This document shows, in pieces, positions 44,219 through 53,268 of a stretch of DNA of 64,000 nt; position 1 is the first letter of the stretch, and every line of letters starts with the position of its first letter. The stretch comes from GMQP-bins7 sp963776565 (GTDB lineage Bacteria; Actinomycetota; Thermoleophilia; Gaiellales; Gaiellaceae): positions 62,001 to 126,000 of the forward strand of contig CAVZNF010000002.1 of NCBI GenBank assembly GCA_963776565.1, written 5' to 3'. The position numbers and the translations under genes are program-made. Below the pieces are notes generated by a model. That model saw nothing but the letters and a program-made list of their open reading frames with translations, searched no databases and was not told the DNA's origin.

Positions 44219-47139
44219 CCCGGCTGGCGCTCGCGTTCGGCGCCGGGCTCGTCGCCCTCGAGCTGACGCTGGCGATCGTGCTGGTCGAGACCAGCAATCA
44301 CGAGTCCGAGCTCGGCGGCGCTTTCATTCTCGCCATCACCGCAGGCGTGGCGTTCATGGTCTCCGGCCTGATCGCGCTCTGGCGACGTCCCGACAACCGC
44401 ACGGGCACGTACCTGGCAGCGGTCGGATACCTCTGGTTTCTGGGGGCGCTGACGGAGTCGAACAATCCGTGGGTCTACACCGCTGGATTCGTCCTCGGCG
44501 GAGTCGCCCTGATTCCCTTCGCGGCACTCCTTCTGGCGCACCCCACCGGCCGCTTCGAAACGCGGTTCGACGGCCTCTTCCCCTGGATCGTCGGGGTCGT
44601 GGTCGTTTCGTTCTCGCTGGCGACCGCGCTCGTGGATCCGACGTTGGATCCCGGATGCGAGGACTGCCCCGAGAACCCACTCGCACTCACCGACCTGCCC
44701 CGCGCCGTCTCGGCCTTGGAGGCCGTCGACACGGTGGCCGGGATCGTCCTCTCGGTGATCGCGGTCGTGCTGCTCGTGCGGCGATGGCGACGTGCGTCAC
44801 GCGGCCTTCGCCGCGCGCTGTGGCCGGTTCTCATCGCGGGCGGCGCGGCGCTCGCCGCGCTGATCGTCGACGGTCTCCTGAGCGAGCTCGTGTCGACCGG
44901 AACCTCGGAGGCGTTCTCTCCCGTCTTCCTCGTGTGCTTCGCCGCCGTTCCGATCGCGTTCCTGCTCGGGATCCTGCGCATCCGGCTCGCGCGTTCTTCG
45001 GTGTCGGAGCTCGTAGTTGCACTCGAGGCGGGAGAGCCACTTCGCGACGCGCTCGCAGGAGCAGTCGGTGACCCCGAGCTCGACGTCGTGTACTGGCTCG
45101 ATCCGCGGCACGGTCTCGGAGGTGCCTGGGTCGATCCGCAGGGAGAGAGCGTCGAGGAGCCTGCCGCCGACGAGAAGCACTCGGTCAAGCATGTCGAGCG
45201 GAACGGTGAGCGGGTCGCGGCGATCGTGTACGACAAGAGCGTCGACGCCGAGCCCGAGCTCCTCGAGGCGGTGACGGCAGCCGCCGCCCTCGCGCTCCAG
45301 AACGACCGCTTGCAGGCCGAGCTCAGGGCGGAGGTGAGCTTCGTGAGCACGGTGACGAACACCGCGCCGAGCTTGCTCGTGAGCATCGGGACGGACGGAC
45401 GCGTCAGGACGATCAACGCCGCGGCGCTCGAGGCTGCCGGATACGACGACGAGGAGGCAGCAACCGGACGGCACTTCTGGGAGCTCTTCATCGAGCCCGC
45501 CGAGCGCGAGGCGATGATCGCCCGGTTCCACGCACTCGCGCCCGATTTCCCTCCCGGCGAGTACGAGAACACCTTCACGAACGTGCGCAACGAGGTCCGC
45601 ACGATCTACTGGCGCGCCGCTCCCGTGAAGGACGCAGCCGGAAAGGTGATCAGCATCGTCTCCGGAGGTCTCGACATCACCGAGCGCCGGAAGCGCGAGC
45701 TCGAGCTCGAGCGCGAGCGCGACGCGACGACGACCGCGCTCGAGGCGATTCCGAGCATCGCTGTCCTCCTCGATCGCGAAGGGACGATCCGCGACCGCGA
45801 CCTCGACAATCCGCGCGTGGGTGCGAATCGAGCGTTCCGGCAGGCGCTCGGCTGGCGCGACCACGAGCTCGTCGGGCTGCCGTTCGCGGACCTGATCGCC
45901 GAGGACGACGACGGCCGGGCCTCGGCTGCAATCGCCACCGCAGCTGCCGGTGGAGCATCCGAGGAGGTCGAGTCGGAGCTCCGCAGCGCCGACGGGACAC
46001 TGCGTGCGTTCGCCTGGACGGCGGTCCCCGTCGCCGATGTCACAGGGCGCAGCGAGTCGCTCGTGCTCGTCTCGGGCATCGAAGTCACCGAGCGGCGCCG
46101 GCTCGAGGTCGAGAAGGAGCGCGAGCGAGCCTTCCTGAACGCGATCGCGAACAACGCTCCGAGCCTCCTGTGTCTCATCGAACACGACGGACGGCTCACG
46201 CAAGGCGGGGCGAACATCGCCTTCGAGCGCACGCTCGGATACGAGCCGTCACAGATCGGCGGCCAGGTGTTCTGGGAGGAGTTCGTCGACCCGGCCGAGG
46301 CTGAAGATGTGCGCAGCCTCGTTCAGGCGATTGCCGCGGGCGAGCCGTCGCGCGAACACGACAACACCTGGATGACGAGCTCGGGCGAGCGCCTCTCGAT
46401 TGCGTGGACCTGCACGCCGCTCCCGGAGATCGACGAGCGCAAGCTTCTTCTCATCACCGGCCTCGACATCACCGAGCGAAAGCGGATCGCAGAGGATCTG
46501 CGCGCGTCGCGCGCACGTCTCGTGCGCGCCGAGGAGCAAGCGCGGCGCACGCTCGAGCGGAACCTTCACGACGGCGCGCAGCAGCGACTGGTCGCCCTGT
46601 CGGTCGCGTTGCGCCTGGTCGAGTCGAAGATCGAGTCGGACCCCGGCGGCGCCTCGCAGCTCCTCGACGGCGCGCGCGAGGAGCTGACGCAGGCACTCGC
46701 GGAACTCCGCGAGCTCGCCCGCGGAATCCACCCTGCCGTCCTCACCGATCGCGGCCTGCGGCCGGCGCTCGAGACGCTGGCAGCGCGAGCACCGATCCCG
46801 GTGGATCTAGCGACGACCGACGAGCGCTTCTCGCCCGAGGCCGAGGCTGCCGCGTACTACGTCGTCGCCGAGACGCTCACGAACGTCGCCAAGTACGCGC
46901 AGGCATCGTCCGCCCGGGTCGAGGTCGCCCAAACGAACGGCGTGCTCCGCGTCGCGGTGTCGGACGACGGTGTCGGCGGAGCCGACCCGGCAGCGGGTTC
47001 GGGTCTGCGAGGCCTCGTCGACCGCGTGGCGGTTCTCGACGGGAAGCTGACCGTCGACAGCCCCGTCGGGGGCGGGACGGCCGTCGAGGCGGAGATCCCG
47101 CTGGCCGCCGAGACGCCGGGAATACACTCGAAGCCGTGA
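44215..47139 (+). CDS. Membrane histidine kinase with three PAS domains (HisKA_3 type)
   Basis: A 974-residue sensor kinase from TTG 44215. About six to seven transmembrane helices fill residues 1-260. Then come three PAS/PAC units, each ending in a DITERRKRE/EVTERRRLE/DITERKRIA motif, at about 385-500, 510-635 and 640-760. A NarL-type dimerisation domain follows, with the phospho-His near 785 in LERNLHDGAQQRLVALSVA, and a C-terminal HATPase (VAETLTNVAKYAQAS, DDGVGGADPAAGSGLRGL). Coiled-coil linkers (ELELERERDAT) join the PAS units. It is coupled by overlaps to a receiver before it and a cyclase-receiver-HTH protein after it, both likely partners. The signal is unknown. Confidence 0.93.
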   Translation: MTRLALAFGAGLVALELTLAIVLVETSNHESELGGAFILAITAGVAFMVSGLIALWRRPDNRTGTYLAAVGYLWFLGALTESNNPWVYTAGFVLGGVALIPFAALLLAHPTGRFETRFDGLFPWIVGVVVVSFSLATALVDPTLDPGCEDCPENPLALTDLPRAVSALEAVDTVAGIVLSVIAVVLLVRRWRRASRGLRRALWPVLIAGGAALAALIVDGLLSELVSTGTSEAFSPVFLVCFAAVPIAFLLGILRIRLARSSVSELVVALEAGEPLRDALAGAVGDPELDVVYWLDPRHGLGGAWVDPQGESVEEPAADEKHSVKHVERNGERVAAIVYDKSVDAEPELLEAVTAAAALALQNDRLQAELRAEVSFVSTVTNTAPSLLVSIGTDGRVRTINAAALEAAGYDDEEAATGRHFWELFIEPAEREAMIARFHALAPDFPPGEYENTFTNVRNEVRTIYWRAAPVKDAAGKVISIVSGGLDITERRKRELELERERDATTTALEAIPSIAVLLDREGTIRDRDLDNPRVGANRAFRQALGWRDHELVGLPFADLIAEDDDGRASAAIATAAAGGASEEVESELRSADGTLRAFAWTAVPVADVTGRSESLVLVSGIEVTERRRLEVEKERERAFLNAIANNAPSLLCLIEHDGRLTQGGANIAFERTLGYEPSQIGGQVFWEEFVDPAEAEDVRSLVQAIAAGEPSREHDNTWMTSSGERLSIAWTCTPLPEIDERKLLLITGLDITERKRIAEDLRASRARLVRAEEQARRTLERNLHDGAQQRLVALSVALRLVESKIESDPGGASQLLDGAREELTQALAELRELARGIHPAVLTDRGLRPALETLAARAPIPVDLATTDERFSPEAEAAAYYVVAETLTNVAKYAQASSARVEVAQTNGVLRVAVSDDGVGGADPAAGSGLRGLVDRVAVLDGKLTVDSPVGGGTAVEAEIPLAAETPGIHSKP

Positions 47140-48340
47140 ACGCGCTCCCTACCGGCACGGTCACGTTCCTCTTCGCGGACATCGAGGGCTCGACCGCGCT
47201 CCAGCGCGAGGCGCCGTCTGAGTATCCGGACGCGATCGCGCTCCTTCGCCGCCTGCTTCGCGAGCAGGTCGCGACGAACGACGGTGCGGAGTCCGACGCA
47301 GTCGGAGACGAGTACGTGGCCGCGTTCGCCGACGCGGCTTCCGCTGCGCGTGCGGCTTTCGCGATGCAGCGCGCGCTCCGCGACGCCGAGTGGCCCGGCG
47401 GCCTCCGGGTCAGAGTTCGCATCGGGCTCCACACGGGGACGCCGTCGTTCGGCGAGGAGGGCTACACGGGGATCGACGTCGTCCGCGCGTCGCGCATCGC
47501 GAATGCCGGCCACGGAGGCCAGATCGTCGTCTCGGCGCAGACGCTCGTCTCCCTCGACGGGACGCCTTCCCGTGAACTCGGCGAGTTCCGGCTCGAGGGC
47601 CTGCCTGCGGCGGAGCGGATACATCAGCTTCTCGCCGACGATCTGCCGCGCGACTTCCCCCCGCTTCGGAACACGATCTCGACGCTCGGCGCGGGCATCA
47701 CCGTGGCTCTCGCCGACGACACGGTGCTCCTGCGCGAGGGCATCGCGCGCCTGCTGGCGGACTCGGGGTTCGCCGTCGTCGCGCAGTCCGGCAACCCCGA
47801 AGACCTCCTGAGGCACGTGGCGATGCACAAACCGAGCGTCGCGATCGTCGACATCCGCATGCCGCCGACGCACACGGACGAGGGCATTCAGGCGGCGCGC
47901 GAGATTCGCACGAGCTTTCCCGACACGAGCGTCCTCGTGCTCTCGCAGTACGTCGAGGCCGCGTACGCGATGGACCTGTTCACGGACAGCACCGAGGGTC
48001 TCGGCTACCTGCTGAAGGATCGCGTCGCCGACGTGGAGGAGTTCGCGACCGCGGTCAGGCGCGTTGCCGAAGGCGGCTCCGCGCTGGACCCGGCGGTGGT
48101 CGGCGAGCTGCTCGGTCGTCGCCGCCAGGACGACCCGCTCGAGCAGCTGACTCCTCGCGAGCGCGAGGTGCTCGAGCTCATGGCCGAGGGGCGCTCGAAC
48201 CAGGCGATCGCCGACCGCATGTTCGTCACGCTGCGTGCCGTCGAGAAGCACGTGACGAGCATCTTCGCGAAGCTCTCTTGCCGGCGACGACGGACGACCA
48301 CCGCCGCGTCCTCGCCGTTCTCGTCTTCCTGCAGGCCTGA
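47136..48340 (+). CDS. Class III nucleotidyl-cyclase-like domain fused to a NarL-type response regulator (frameshift near end)
   Basis: About 400 residues in three parts. Residues 1-170 are a cyclase homology domain: GTVTFLFADIEGSTALQ with the first metal Asp, VGDEYVAAF with the second, and VRIGLHTGTP; the transition-state Asn position reads VVRASRI, so catalysis is doubtful. A linker LPRDFPPLRN, usually seen before NB-ARC/AAA domains in cyclase-LuxR regulators, leads into a receiver (VALADDTVLLREG, phospho-Asp in VDIRMPP, Lys in YLLKDR) at about 190-310. A LuxR HTH follows (LTPREREVLELMAEGRSNQA, VEKHVTSIFAKL). One missing base near 48279 breaks the end; repair gives KLSLPATTDDHRRVLAVLVF and a stop at 48340. 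GTG 47136 overlaps the kinase stop. Confidence 0.87.
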
Positions 48341-48550
48341 CAGCACGAGTCGCCACAAGGCCGCGGCCGCAAAGCGGACGCCTTCAGGGATCTTGCGCGA
48401 CCGGTATCTGCGCGTCGCGGATACCGGTCTGCGGCGGAGAAGGCAGGTGCGGGTAACCGCACCCCGAGACACCTGAGCGCCGCACTGTTGCGGGCGCTGC
48501 GGCCGCGCGATCCTGGGGATGCAGTCAAACGACCCAGGAAAGGAAGCGAG

Positions 48551-50768
48551 ATGTCACCTCTCAGGCACAGCACCAACATCGCGGCCCGGATGGGTCGCTG
48601 GAGCGCGAATCACCGCAAGACCGCGATCTTCGGGTGGCTCGCCTTCGTGATCGCATCGTTCGCGATCGGAACGGTCGTCGGAATGCAGACGATCGACCAG
48701 AACGACTCGAACGTCGGCGAGGCGCGGCGCGCCGACCACATCGTCCGCGACGGCGGCTTCAAGCTGGACGAGCAGTCCGAGTACGTCCTCGTGCAGTCGA
48801 AGACGAAGACGGCCGCGGATCCCGCGCTTCCGCGCTGTCGTCGGCGACGCCGTCGCCACGCTCGAGCGCTTTCCGCAGGTGACCACCGTTCGTTCACCGC
48901 TCGCGCGGGGGAACGAGGGCCAGATCTCACCCGACGGCCACGCCGTCCTGATCCGGTTCACGCCGAAGGGCTCGTACGACGAGGCCGTGACGTACATCGA
49001 CTCGATCACCGCCGCAACGAACGAGATCCAGAAGGCGCATCCGGACTACTACGTCGGTGAGGCCGGCTCGGCGTCGACGGGCAAGGCGCTCGACGAGATG
49101 TTCAACTCGCAGCTCGCACGGGCCGGGCTCCTGTCGATCCCGCTGACGCTCGGCATCCTGCTCATCGTCTTCGGCTCGCTCGTCGGCGCGTCGATTCCGC
49201 TCCTCCTCGCGCTCACGTCCGTGTTCGCGACGATGGGCCTGGTCGCTCTGCCGAGCCAGCTCGTTCCGATGGACGAGTCGATCTACGAGGTCATCCTGCT
49301 CATCGGGCTCGCGGTCGGCGTCGACTACTCGCTCTTCTACATCCGCCGCGAGCGTGACGAGCGCCGCGCGGGTCGGAGCGAGTCCGCGGCGCTCGAGGCC
49401 GCAGCGGCGACCTCCGGTCGGGCGGTGCTCATCTCCGGGATCACGGTGATGATCGCGATGGCCGGCATGTTCTTCTCCGGCGACAAGACGTTCATGTCGT
49501 TCGCGATCGGGACGATGATGGTCGTCGCCGTCGCGATGATCGGCTCATTGACCGTGCTTCCGGCCATGCTCTCCTGGCTCGGTGACAGGGTCGAGAAGGT
49601 TCGCGTGCCGCTCATCTGGCGCCTCAAGCGCACCGACGGCGAGCCGCGCGTGTGGGGCTTCATCCTCGATCGAGTCCTGCGCCGGCCGCTTGTGTCGGCG
49701 ATCGCGGCAGCGGCAGTGCTGGTCGCGCTCGCCCTCCCGGCGCTCCACCTGCACACCGCGATCTCGGGCCTCGACGCGCTCCCGAAGTCGATGAAGGAGA
49801 TGCAGTCGTACAACCGGATCAACGACACCTTCCCAGGCGGAGCGACGCCCGCCGTCGTCGCGATCTCGGGCGATCCGTCGAGCCCCGAGCTAAGGGCCGC
49901 GGTGAAGGACCTGCGCGCTCGCGCGCTCGCCTCCAGACAGGCCGTCGAGCCGATCTCGGTCGACGTCGCACCGGGCGGTAAAGCGATGCGGGTGCTGATC
50001 CCACTCGTCGGCAAGGGCACGGACAGCACGTCGAACGCCGCGCTCGAGACGCTCCGCGACGAGTTGCTCCCGGCGACGGTCGGCCAGGTCTCCGGCGTCG
50101 AGTACGCGGTCACCGGCGACACGGCGGCGTCGAAGGACTGGAACGACGCGATGCGCTCGGCCGTGCCGATCGTGTTCGGATTCGTCCTCGCCTTCGCCTT
50201 CTTGCTCCTGCTCGTCTCGTTCCGGTCGATCGTCATCCCGCTGAAGGCGATCCTCATGAACCTGCTGTCGGTCGCGGCCGCGTACGGCGTCATCGTCGCG
50301 ATCTTCCAGTGGGGCTGGGGCGAGAACCTGCTCGACTTCAACTCGAACGGCGGCGTCGCGTCGTGGCTCCCGATGTTCCTGTTCGTGATCCTGTTCGGGC
50401 TCTCGATGGACTACCACGTCTTCATCCTGAGCCGGGTTCGCGAGTACTACGACCGCGGTCTCTCCACCGAGGACGCCGTCGCGCAGGGCATCAAGTCCAC
50501 CGCCGGGGTCGTGACCAGCGCCGCAGTCGTCATGGTTCTCGTGTTCGGTGTCTTCTCCCTCATGCCGATCATCGACATGAAGGAGATGGGGATCGGGCTC
50601 GCCGCGGCGATCCTGATCGACGCGACGATCGTCCGGGCCGTCCTCCTGCCCGCGACGATGAAGCTCCTGGGCAAGTGGAACTGGTACCTCCCTCGCTGGC
50701 TCGAGTGGCTGCCGAACCTCGAGCACGAGCGCTCGGTCGAGCCGGCGCCGCAGCAGGCCCCCGCCTAG
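48551..50768 (+). CDS. MMPL-family (RND-type) membrane transporter (frameshifted in this sequence)
   Basis: About 738 residues when repaired, with two repeats of a transmembrane helix, a large extracytoplasmic loop and five helices. Motifs: an N-terminal RKTAIFGWLAFVIASFAIG helix, GLAVGVDYSLFYIRRERDER, and in the second half FVILFGLSMDYHVFILSRVRE with the paired Asp/Tyr used for proton coupling. An inserted C near 48829 breaks the first loop; removing it gives DPAFRAVVGDAVATLERF. A good ribosome site (GGAAAGGAAG) precedes ATG 48551. MMPL proteins export lipids or small molecules. Its position behind the kinase/regulator genes suggests it is their target, with the 210-bp gap (48341-48550) as control region. 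Confidence 0.93.
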
Positions 50769-50778
50769 CGTCGCTCAC

Positions 50779-50817
50779 GAAAGCGCCCGGTCGCCGTGCA
50801 GGCGGCCGGGCGCTTTC
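50779..50817. terminator. Bidirectional hairpin terminator
   Basis: Perfect 12-bp arms GAAAGCGCCCGG (50779-50790) and CCGGGCGCTTTC (50806-50817) with a 15-nt loop that can pair further. It sits 10 bp after the MMPL stop and overlaps the stop of the convergent NYN gene. A short T-run (GTTT) follows on the plus strand. Confidence 0.85.
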
Positions 50818-51265
50818 ACGTTTGCTGGCCGCGCCGCAGGCGCTCGAGCTGCTCGCGCGTCGCCGGGTCGAGGCGGTCGCCGACGCGGCCGCCGGCGCCC
50901 TTCTGCTCGTGGTCGACGTGCTCGACGGGCTCGAGAGCCGCGAGAAACGCACTCGAGGCGAGCTTGCGCACCTCCTGCCCCGATGTCCAGCGCACAGCGT
51001 GATCGGACGAGACGATGCACACGAGCTCGGACTTCCGGTTCTCTGCCGCGAGACGCTCGAGGAGATCGTCGGCGTGCGCGGTGAAACGCACGGCGAGCGG
51101 CCCGATCGCGCGCTCCTCCCCCACGCCGTCGAAGACCACGACGCCGCGAGCGCCCCGACCTGCGACGAAGCTCGCCAGTGTGTCCACGAGCTCGTCGCGA
51201 TCCGTGAACGTCCCCGCGTGGAGCAGGTTGTAGCCGTCGAACAGGTAGAGCGTCGGGTCAGCCAT
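50816..51265 (-). CDS. NYN-domain (YacP-like) ribonuclease
   Basis: A 149-residue PIN-like nuclease of the YacP/Rae1 type. Metal-site motifs are LYLFDGYNLLHAG, GVVVFDGVGEE and CIVSSDHAVRWTS. The C-terminal tail KGAGGRVGDRLDPATREQLERLRRGQ is typical. Rae1 cleaves mRNA on the ribosome in Bacillus. It is the last gene of the cysS-rlmB-NYN unit; its ATG lies inside the rlmB 3' end (8-bp overlap). Confidence 0.9.
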   Translation of the reverse strand: MADPTLYLFDGYNLLHAGTFTDRDELVDTLASFVAGRGARGVVVFDGVGEERAIGPLAVRFTAHADDLLERLAAENRKSELVCIVSSDHAVRWTSGQEVRKLASSAFLAALEPVEHVDHEQKGAGGRVGDRLDPATREQLERLRRGQQT

Positions 51266-51977
51266 CGGCTGGGCCTCGCTGGCGCCGCGCCTCGAAGAGC
51301 AGCACCGCGGCCGCGACGGAGACGTTCAGCGAGCCGACCCTGCCGGCGAGCGGGATCGAGACGGTCGCGTCGCACGTGCGCCGGACGAGCGGCCGCACGC
51401 CCTTTCCTTCTGCCCCGAACACGAGCGCGACACCGCCAGTGAGCTCCGCGTCCCACATCGCCACCGTGCCCTCGGAGTCGGCGGCGTACGCCCACAGCTC
51501 GTTCGACTTGATGTCGGCGAGGTACCGAGCGAGATTCGGCACGACCGCCACCGGTAGGTGCTCGACCGCGCCGGCCGACGCGCGGCACACGACAGGCGTT
51601 ACGCGGACCGAGCCGTGCGCCGGAACGACGACGCCCGTGGCGCCCACCCCCTCGGCGCTCCGCACGACGGCGCCGAGGTTGTGCGGGTCGGTGACCTGGT
51701 CGAGGCACACGAGCAGCGGCGCGTCCCGCTTCGCGAGCTCGTAGGCGTCGGCGTACCGATACGGCTCGCACCAGGCGACGACCCCCTGGTGGTCACGCGT
51801 GCCCGCCGCCTCGGAGAGCAGGCGCTCCGGTTTCACCTGTGGACGCGGGCCAGCGTCGAGCCAGGGGATCTGGGTGGCTGCACGCTCCGTGACCCAGGTC
51901 TCGAGAACCTGCCGCGGCCCGCGGTACAGCTCGCGCGCGGCGTTCCGTCCGTAGACGAGCTCGCGGGTCAGCGTCAT
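51258..51977 (-). CDS. rlmB: 23S rRNA 2'-O-ribose methyltransferase, TrmH/RlmB family
   Basis: A 239-residue SpoU methyltransferase. An N-terminal L30-like substrate-binding domain (ELVYGRNAARELYRG) precedes the SPOUT knot: LLVCLDQVTDPHNLGAVVRSAEG (motif 1), ALVFGAEGKGVRPLVRR (motif 2) and VSIPLAGRVGSLNVSVAAAVLLFE (motif 3). The last two hold the SAM-binding and catalytic residues. It probably methylates G2251 of 23S rRNA. ATG overlaps the cysS stop (ATGA), the conserved arrangement in this gene cluster. Confidence 0.93.
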   Translation of the reverse strand: MTLTRELVYGRNAARELYRGPRQVLETWVTERAATQIPWLDAGPRPQVKPERLLSEAAGTRDHQGVVAWCEPYRYADAYELAKRDAPLLVCLDQVTDPHNLGAVVRSAEGVGATGVVVPAHGSVRVTPVVCRASAGAVEHLPVAVVPNLARYLADIKSNELWAYAADSEGTVAMWDAELTGGVALVFGAEGKGVRPLVRRTCDATVSIPLAGRVGSLNVSVAAAVLLFEARRQRGPADG

Positions 51978-53254
51978 CGGCGCCGGACGAGGCGGAAGGC
52001 GTCGGCTTCGTCGCGGATGTCCCAGCCGGCCGCCTCGATCTCGGCTCGAAGGCGATCGGACTCGTCGAAGTCGCGCGCGGCCCGTGCCTCAACACGCTGT
52101 CTTGCGAGCGCGACGACCTCCGGCGGCGCTTCGTCGTCTGTTGCGAGCGACTCGAGCCCGAAGATGCCCAGCGCCTGTCGCAGCAGCTCGTGGTCGCGCC
52201 ACTCGTGGAGCACAGCGAGGGCAGCCGGCGTGTTGAAGTCGTCGTCGAGCGCAGCTGCGAACCGCTCCCAGGCATCCGCCGGCGCCGGTTCGCTCGGGTT
52301 TCGAAAGACCTCGCGGAACCCGTCGGCGCGGGCGGCAGCAGACTCCATGGCATCGTCCGAGAAGTCGACGGGCTTGCTCCAGTGCCCCGTCAGGTGAAAG
52401 ACGAGAAGCGCATCACGGCCCCAGACATCGAGGACGTTGCGGAGCGTCACGACGTTGCCCAGCGACTTCGACATCTTCTCGGCAGCGAGCTCGAGCATGC
52501 CGTTGTGCATCCAGACGTGCGCGAAGCGGTGCCCGAGCGCGCTCGACTGCGCGAGCTCGTTCTCGTGGTGCGGGAACCGCAGGTCGAGGCCTCCGCCGTG
52601 GATCTCGAACTCCGGCCCGAGGTGCTTCCGGACCATTGCCGAGCACTCGATGTGCCAGCCCGGTCGACCTGGACCCCACGGCGAGTCCCACGCGGCGTCC
52701 TCGTGCGGCTTCTGCGACTTCCAGAGCGCGAAGTCGCGCTGATCCCGCTTCAGCGCGCTCGACTCCTGCGAGACCATGTCCTCGAGCCGAGCGCCCGACA
52801 GCCGGCCGTACTCGGGTGCCGCCGCGACGCTGAAGTACACGTCGCCGCCCGCCTCGTAGGCACGTCCTCGCTCCACGAGCTCTCCGATGAACGCGACGAT
52901 CTCGGGGATCGTCTCCGTCGCGCGCGGCTCGAGGTCGGGACGCCCGAGGCCGAGATCGTTCGTGTCCTCGAAGAACCACTCGGTCGCCCGCGCGGAGAGC
53001 TCGCGGCTCCCGATCCCGAGCCGTGTGGCCTCGGCGTAGACCTTGTCGTCGACGTCGGTGATGTTGTGGACGAGAGTCACCTCGTAGCCCGTCTCGCGCA
53101 GCCAGCTGCGAAGCCACATCCCGAGGACGAACGGGCGTGAGTTGCCGACGTGCACGCGCTGGTACACGGTCGATCCGCAGACATACATGCGGATCGGTCC
53201 GGGCGGCGGAGGCAGCTCGACGAGCGAGCGCGTGAGCGTGTCGTACAGGCGCAC
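51974..53254 (-). CDS. cysS: Cysteinyl-tRNA synthetase
   Basis: A class I synthetase, 426 residues, ~35 shorter than E. coli CysRS at the C-terminal end. The zinc ligands are present: Cys in MYVCGSTVYQ, Cys in GWHIECSAM and His/Glu in FPHHENELAQS. The HIGH-equivalent is VYQRVHVGNSRPF and the KMSKS loop is EKMSKSLGNVV. C-terminal helices (VEARAARDFDESDRLRAEIEA) form the tRNA-binding part. It opens the cysS-rlmB-NYN unit. Confidence 0.97.
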   Translation of the reverse strand: MRLYDTLTRSLVELPPPPGPIRMYVCGSTVYQRVHVGNSRPFVLGMWLRSWLRETGYEVTLVHNITDVDDKVYAEATRLGIGSRELSARATEWFFEDTNDLGLGRPDLEPRATETIPEIVAFIGELVERGRAYEAGGDVYFSVAAAPEYGRLSGARLEDMVSQESSALKRDQRDFALWKSQKPHEDAAWDSPWGPGRPGWHIECSAMVRKHLGPEFEIHGGGLDLRFPHHENELAQSSALGHRFAHVWMHNGMLELAAEKMSKSLGNVVTLRNVLDVWGRDALLVFHLTGHWSKPVDFSDDAMESAAARADGFREVFRNPSEPAPADAWERFAAALDDDFNTPAALAVLHEWRDHELLRQALGIFGLESLATDDEAPPEVVALARQRVEARAARDFDESDRLRAEIEAAGWDIRDEADAFRLVRRR

Positions 53255-53268
53255 GGCGCCGATCGTAG

